A DNA stretch of 13,991 bases from Acidimicrobiaceae bacterium (lineage in GTDB: Bacteria; Actinomycetota; Acidimicrobiia; Acidimicrobiales; RAAP-2), in NCBI GenBank assembly GCA_003133075.1, contig PKZN01000100.1, positions 1 through 13,991 of the forward strand, given 5' to 3'. The position numbers and the translations under genes are program-made. Shown here one piece after another: positions 12,486-13,991 of this stretch (within the stretch, counting starts at the first letter, position 1; each line of letters begins with the position of its first letter). Under the pieces are notes generated by a model. It searched no databases. It was not told where the DNA came from and saw only the letters and a list, made by a program, of their open reading frames with translations.

Positions 12486-13991
12486 TCATTCATCGCTGAC
12501 CATCGAGTTGCGCTCGGCGGTACCGGTGACGTACGCGATGCCTCCCGAGACGAGTAACAAGAGGCCGGATGCCGTGAGGGCGAGGTTGAGTCCGTGGGTG
12601 AACGCGCCGTAGGCGGCGTGCACGACTTCGGCGATGATCTTCCTTACGCCGGCGCTGCTCTGACTGCCTTCTTCTTCGGCACGCTTGCTGACCGAGCCGG
12701 TGATCACGGCGTTGATGATGATCGAGCGGTAGCTCGCGGGAATACCCAGTTGGATGAGACGATTGGTCAAGTTCACGGTGAGTTGTCCATTGACGATGGA
12801 GCCGAGAATCGCGACGCCGGTCACCGCACCGAGCTCGCGACTTGTGTTGATGGTGGACGCCGCCATGCCCGAATTGGCGGCGGGGATGGAAAACAGCGCG
12901 GTGGCGTTGACCGGGACCACGATGATGCCGAAGCCGACACCCGCGAGACCCATGGTCCAACCGAGTGTCGAGAGTCCCGCTGTCGGGCTGATCACCGCGT
13001 CGGTGAGCAGCACCCCGAGGCCCGCGAGGAGACAGCCCACCGTCATGGGGATCTTTGAACCAACGAGTCCGACCCAACGACCCGTGAAGAGCGAGGCGAC
13101 GACCATGCCCCCGAGCAGCGGCAGGAAGTCCACGGCCAGGCTGTAGGGGCCCACCTGGGCGACCACTTCGAGGTAGAGGGCGACAAAGAAGAAGATTGAA
13201 AAGATGGCGAAGTAACTCGTAAAGGCGATGATCGTCGAGCCGGAGAAGGCGCGATTGCGCACCCACTTGACATTGAGCATCGGGTACTTCGTCTTGGACT
13301 CGACGATGAAGTACGTGACGAGGCTCACCGCCGCGATCACGTAGAGGGTGAGAACAGTCGAGGAGCGATACCCCCACGTCTCGCCCGCAATCGTCGCAAA
13401 GGTCGCAAAGCCAAGTGCCACGGCCGCCAAGACGAAGCCGTACCAGTCGAGGCGCCGCCGGACGTCATTCACGCTTTCGGGTAATGCGACACCCGCGACC
13501 ACGAGGACGACCACGCCGAAGACGAAGTTGAACCAGAACACGGCGCGCCACGACCACAGGCCAACTAGTACGCCACCTATGACTGGACCGAGCGCGAGGG
13601 CGAGGCCCGAGACGGCCGCCCACGCCCCTAAGGCCCGAGCGCGAAGGCGCTTGTCGGGGTAGATGTGGCGGATCATCGAGAGCGTGCTCGGCTCGGACCC
13701 GGCGGCGCCGATGCCCATGATGACGCGACCGACGATCAGTTCCTTCGGCGATATCGCGAACGCGCACACCAGCGAGCCGGCACAGAAGACGATGACGCCG
13801 TAGAGCATGATCCGCTTACGACCGAAGTTGTCACCCAACGACCCACAGATCAACATCAAACTCGCGAAGGCCAGTGCGTAGCCGCCAACGACCCACTGAA
13901 GTTGCGAGACGCCCGCGTGCAGTTTGGCTTGCACGCTGGTGAGCACTGCGCTGGCAATCGTGTTGTCGAGGAACGTGAGGAAGAGGATGGC
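12486..13991 (-). CDS. MFS exporter, DHA2 (EmrB/QacA) family (5' partial)
   Basis: Second predicted 14-TM proton-driven exporter, unrelated at the detailed level to the one at 9130-10869. A GTG occurs at 13946, but the frame is open to the window edge and the 15 extra residues (FLTFLDNTIASA among them) form motif D1 of the first helix, so the start is outside. Visible features: LDNTIASAVL (motif D1), GSLGDNFGRKRIMLYG (motif A), RVIMGIGAAGSEPSTLSMI, and motif C as GLALALGPVIGGVLVGLWSW followed by RAVFWFNFVFG. Towards the C-terminus SGMAASTINTSRELGAVTGV matches the family segment near helix 11, and a long extracellular loop precedes the last helix. The gene converges on the marR gene. Whether it belongs to the same regulon is unknown. 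Confidence 0.9.
   Translation of the reverse strand, partial: AILFLTFLDNTIASAVLTSVQAKLHAGVSQLQWVVGGYALAFASLMLICGSLGDNFGRKRIMLYGVIVFCAGSLVCAFAISPKELIVGRVIMGIGAAGSEPSTLSMIRHIYPDKRLRARALGAWAAVSGLALALGPVIGGVLVGLWSWRAVFWFNFVFGVVVLVVAGVALPESVNDVRRRLDWYGFVLAAVALGFATFATIAGETWGYRSSTVLTLYVIAAVSLVTYFIVESKTKYPMLNVKWVRNRAFSGSTIIAFTSYFAIFSIFFFVALYLEVVAQVGPYSLAVDFLPLLGGMVVASLFTGRWVGLVGSKIPMTVGCLLAGLGVLLTDAVISPTAGLSTLGWTMGLAGVGFGIIVVPVNATALFSIPAANSGMAASTINTSRELGAVTGVAILGSIVNGQLTVNLTNRLIQLGIPASYRSIIINAVITGSVSKRAEEEGSQSSAGVRKIIAEVVHAAYGAFTHGLNLALTASGLLLLVSGGIAYVTGTAERNSMVSDE

Noticed and set aside
1..13991. Possible mobile element, defence system or CRISPR array
   Set aside because: No transposase, integrase, terminal repeats, direct-repeat arrays, nuclease or restriction genes were seen; all genes fit transport, redox or regulatory families.

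Overview
The window is GC-rich, densely packed bacterial DNA with short intergenic gaps and many 1-23 bp gene overlaps. GTG and TTG starts, promoters placed almost on the start codon (leaderless-type) and 14-TM EmrB/QacA-type exporters suggest an actinobacterium. TTA leucine codons are used freely in ordinary transport genes (for example in cysT and cysA), which argues against Streptomyces and fits a lineage such as Acidimicrobiia. That placement is an inference, not a demonstration. There are thirteen protein genes, two of them cut by the window edges. I see no rRNA, tRNA, CRISPR array, insertion sequence or phage gene, and no gene-free stretch longer than about 105 bp.

Region 1 (1-3594, + strand) is a sulfate/thiosulfate ABC importer operon: a sulfate-binding protein (5' end outside the window), permeases CysT and CysW, and ATPase CysA, each overlapping the next. 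A perfect 17-bp inverted repeat with a 4-nt loop lies just after the binding-protein stop, inside the first codons of cysT. The operon ends in a long hairpin (3608-3654) shared with the convergent gene.

Region 2 (3657-7944, - strand) is an organosulfur uptake and oxidation operon: a NMT1/SsuA-like binding protein, a SsuC/TauC-like permease, a SsuB/TauB-like ATPase, and a flavin-dependent monooxygenase of the NtaA/SnaA/DszA/SoxA family. Divergent from it is an Old Yellow Enzyme reductase (8031-9104, +). The 86-bp AT-rich gap between them holds overlapping divergent promoter elements and a 25-bp imperfect palindrome. Regions 1 and 2 together look like a sulfur-scavenging locus: take up sulfate when present, or import a sulfonate/sulfone-like compound and release sulfite by FMNH2-dependent oxidation.

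Region 3 (9130-13991) is a detoxification/efflux module: a - strand operon of dienelactone hydrolase, a small 91-aa conserved-type protein and a DHA2-family MFS exporter, divergent from a MarR-family regulator whose start is overlapped by palindromic candidate operators. A second DHA2 MFS exporter, truncated by the window end, converges on the MarR gene. Most genes belong to known families. The less ordinary content is in the regulatory DNA, the operon-internal hairpins and the pairing of an OYE with a sulfur-type monooxygenase operon.
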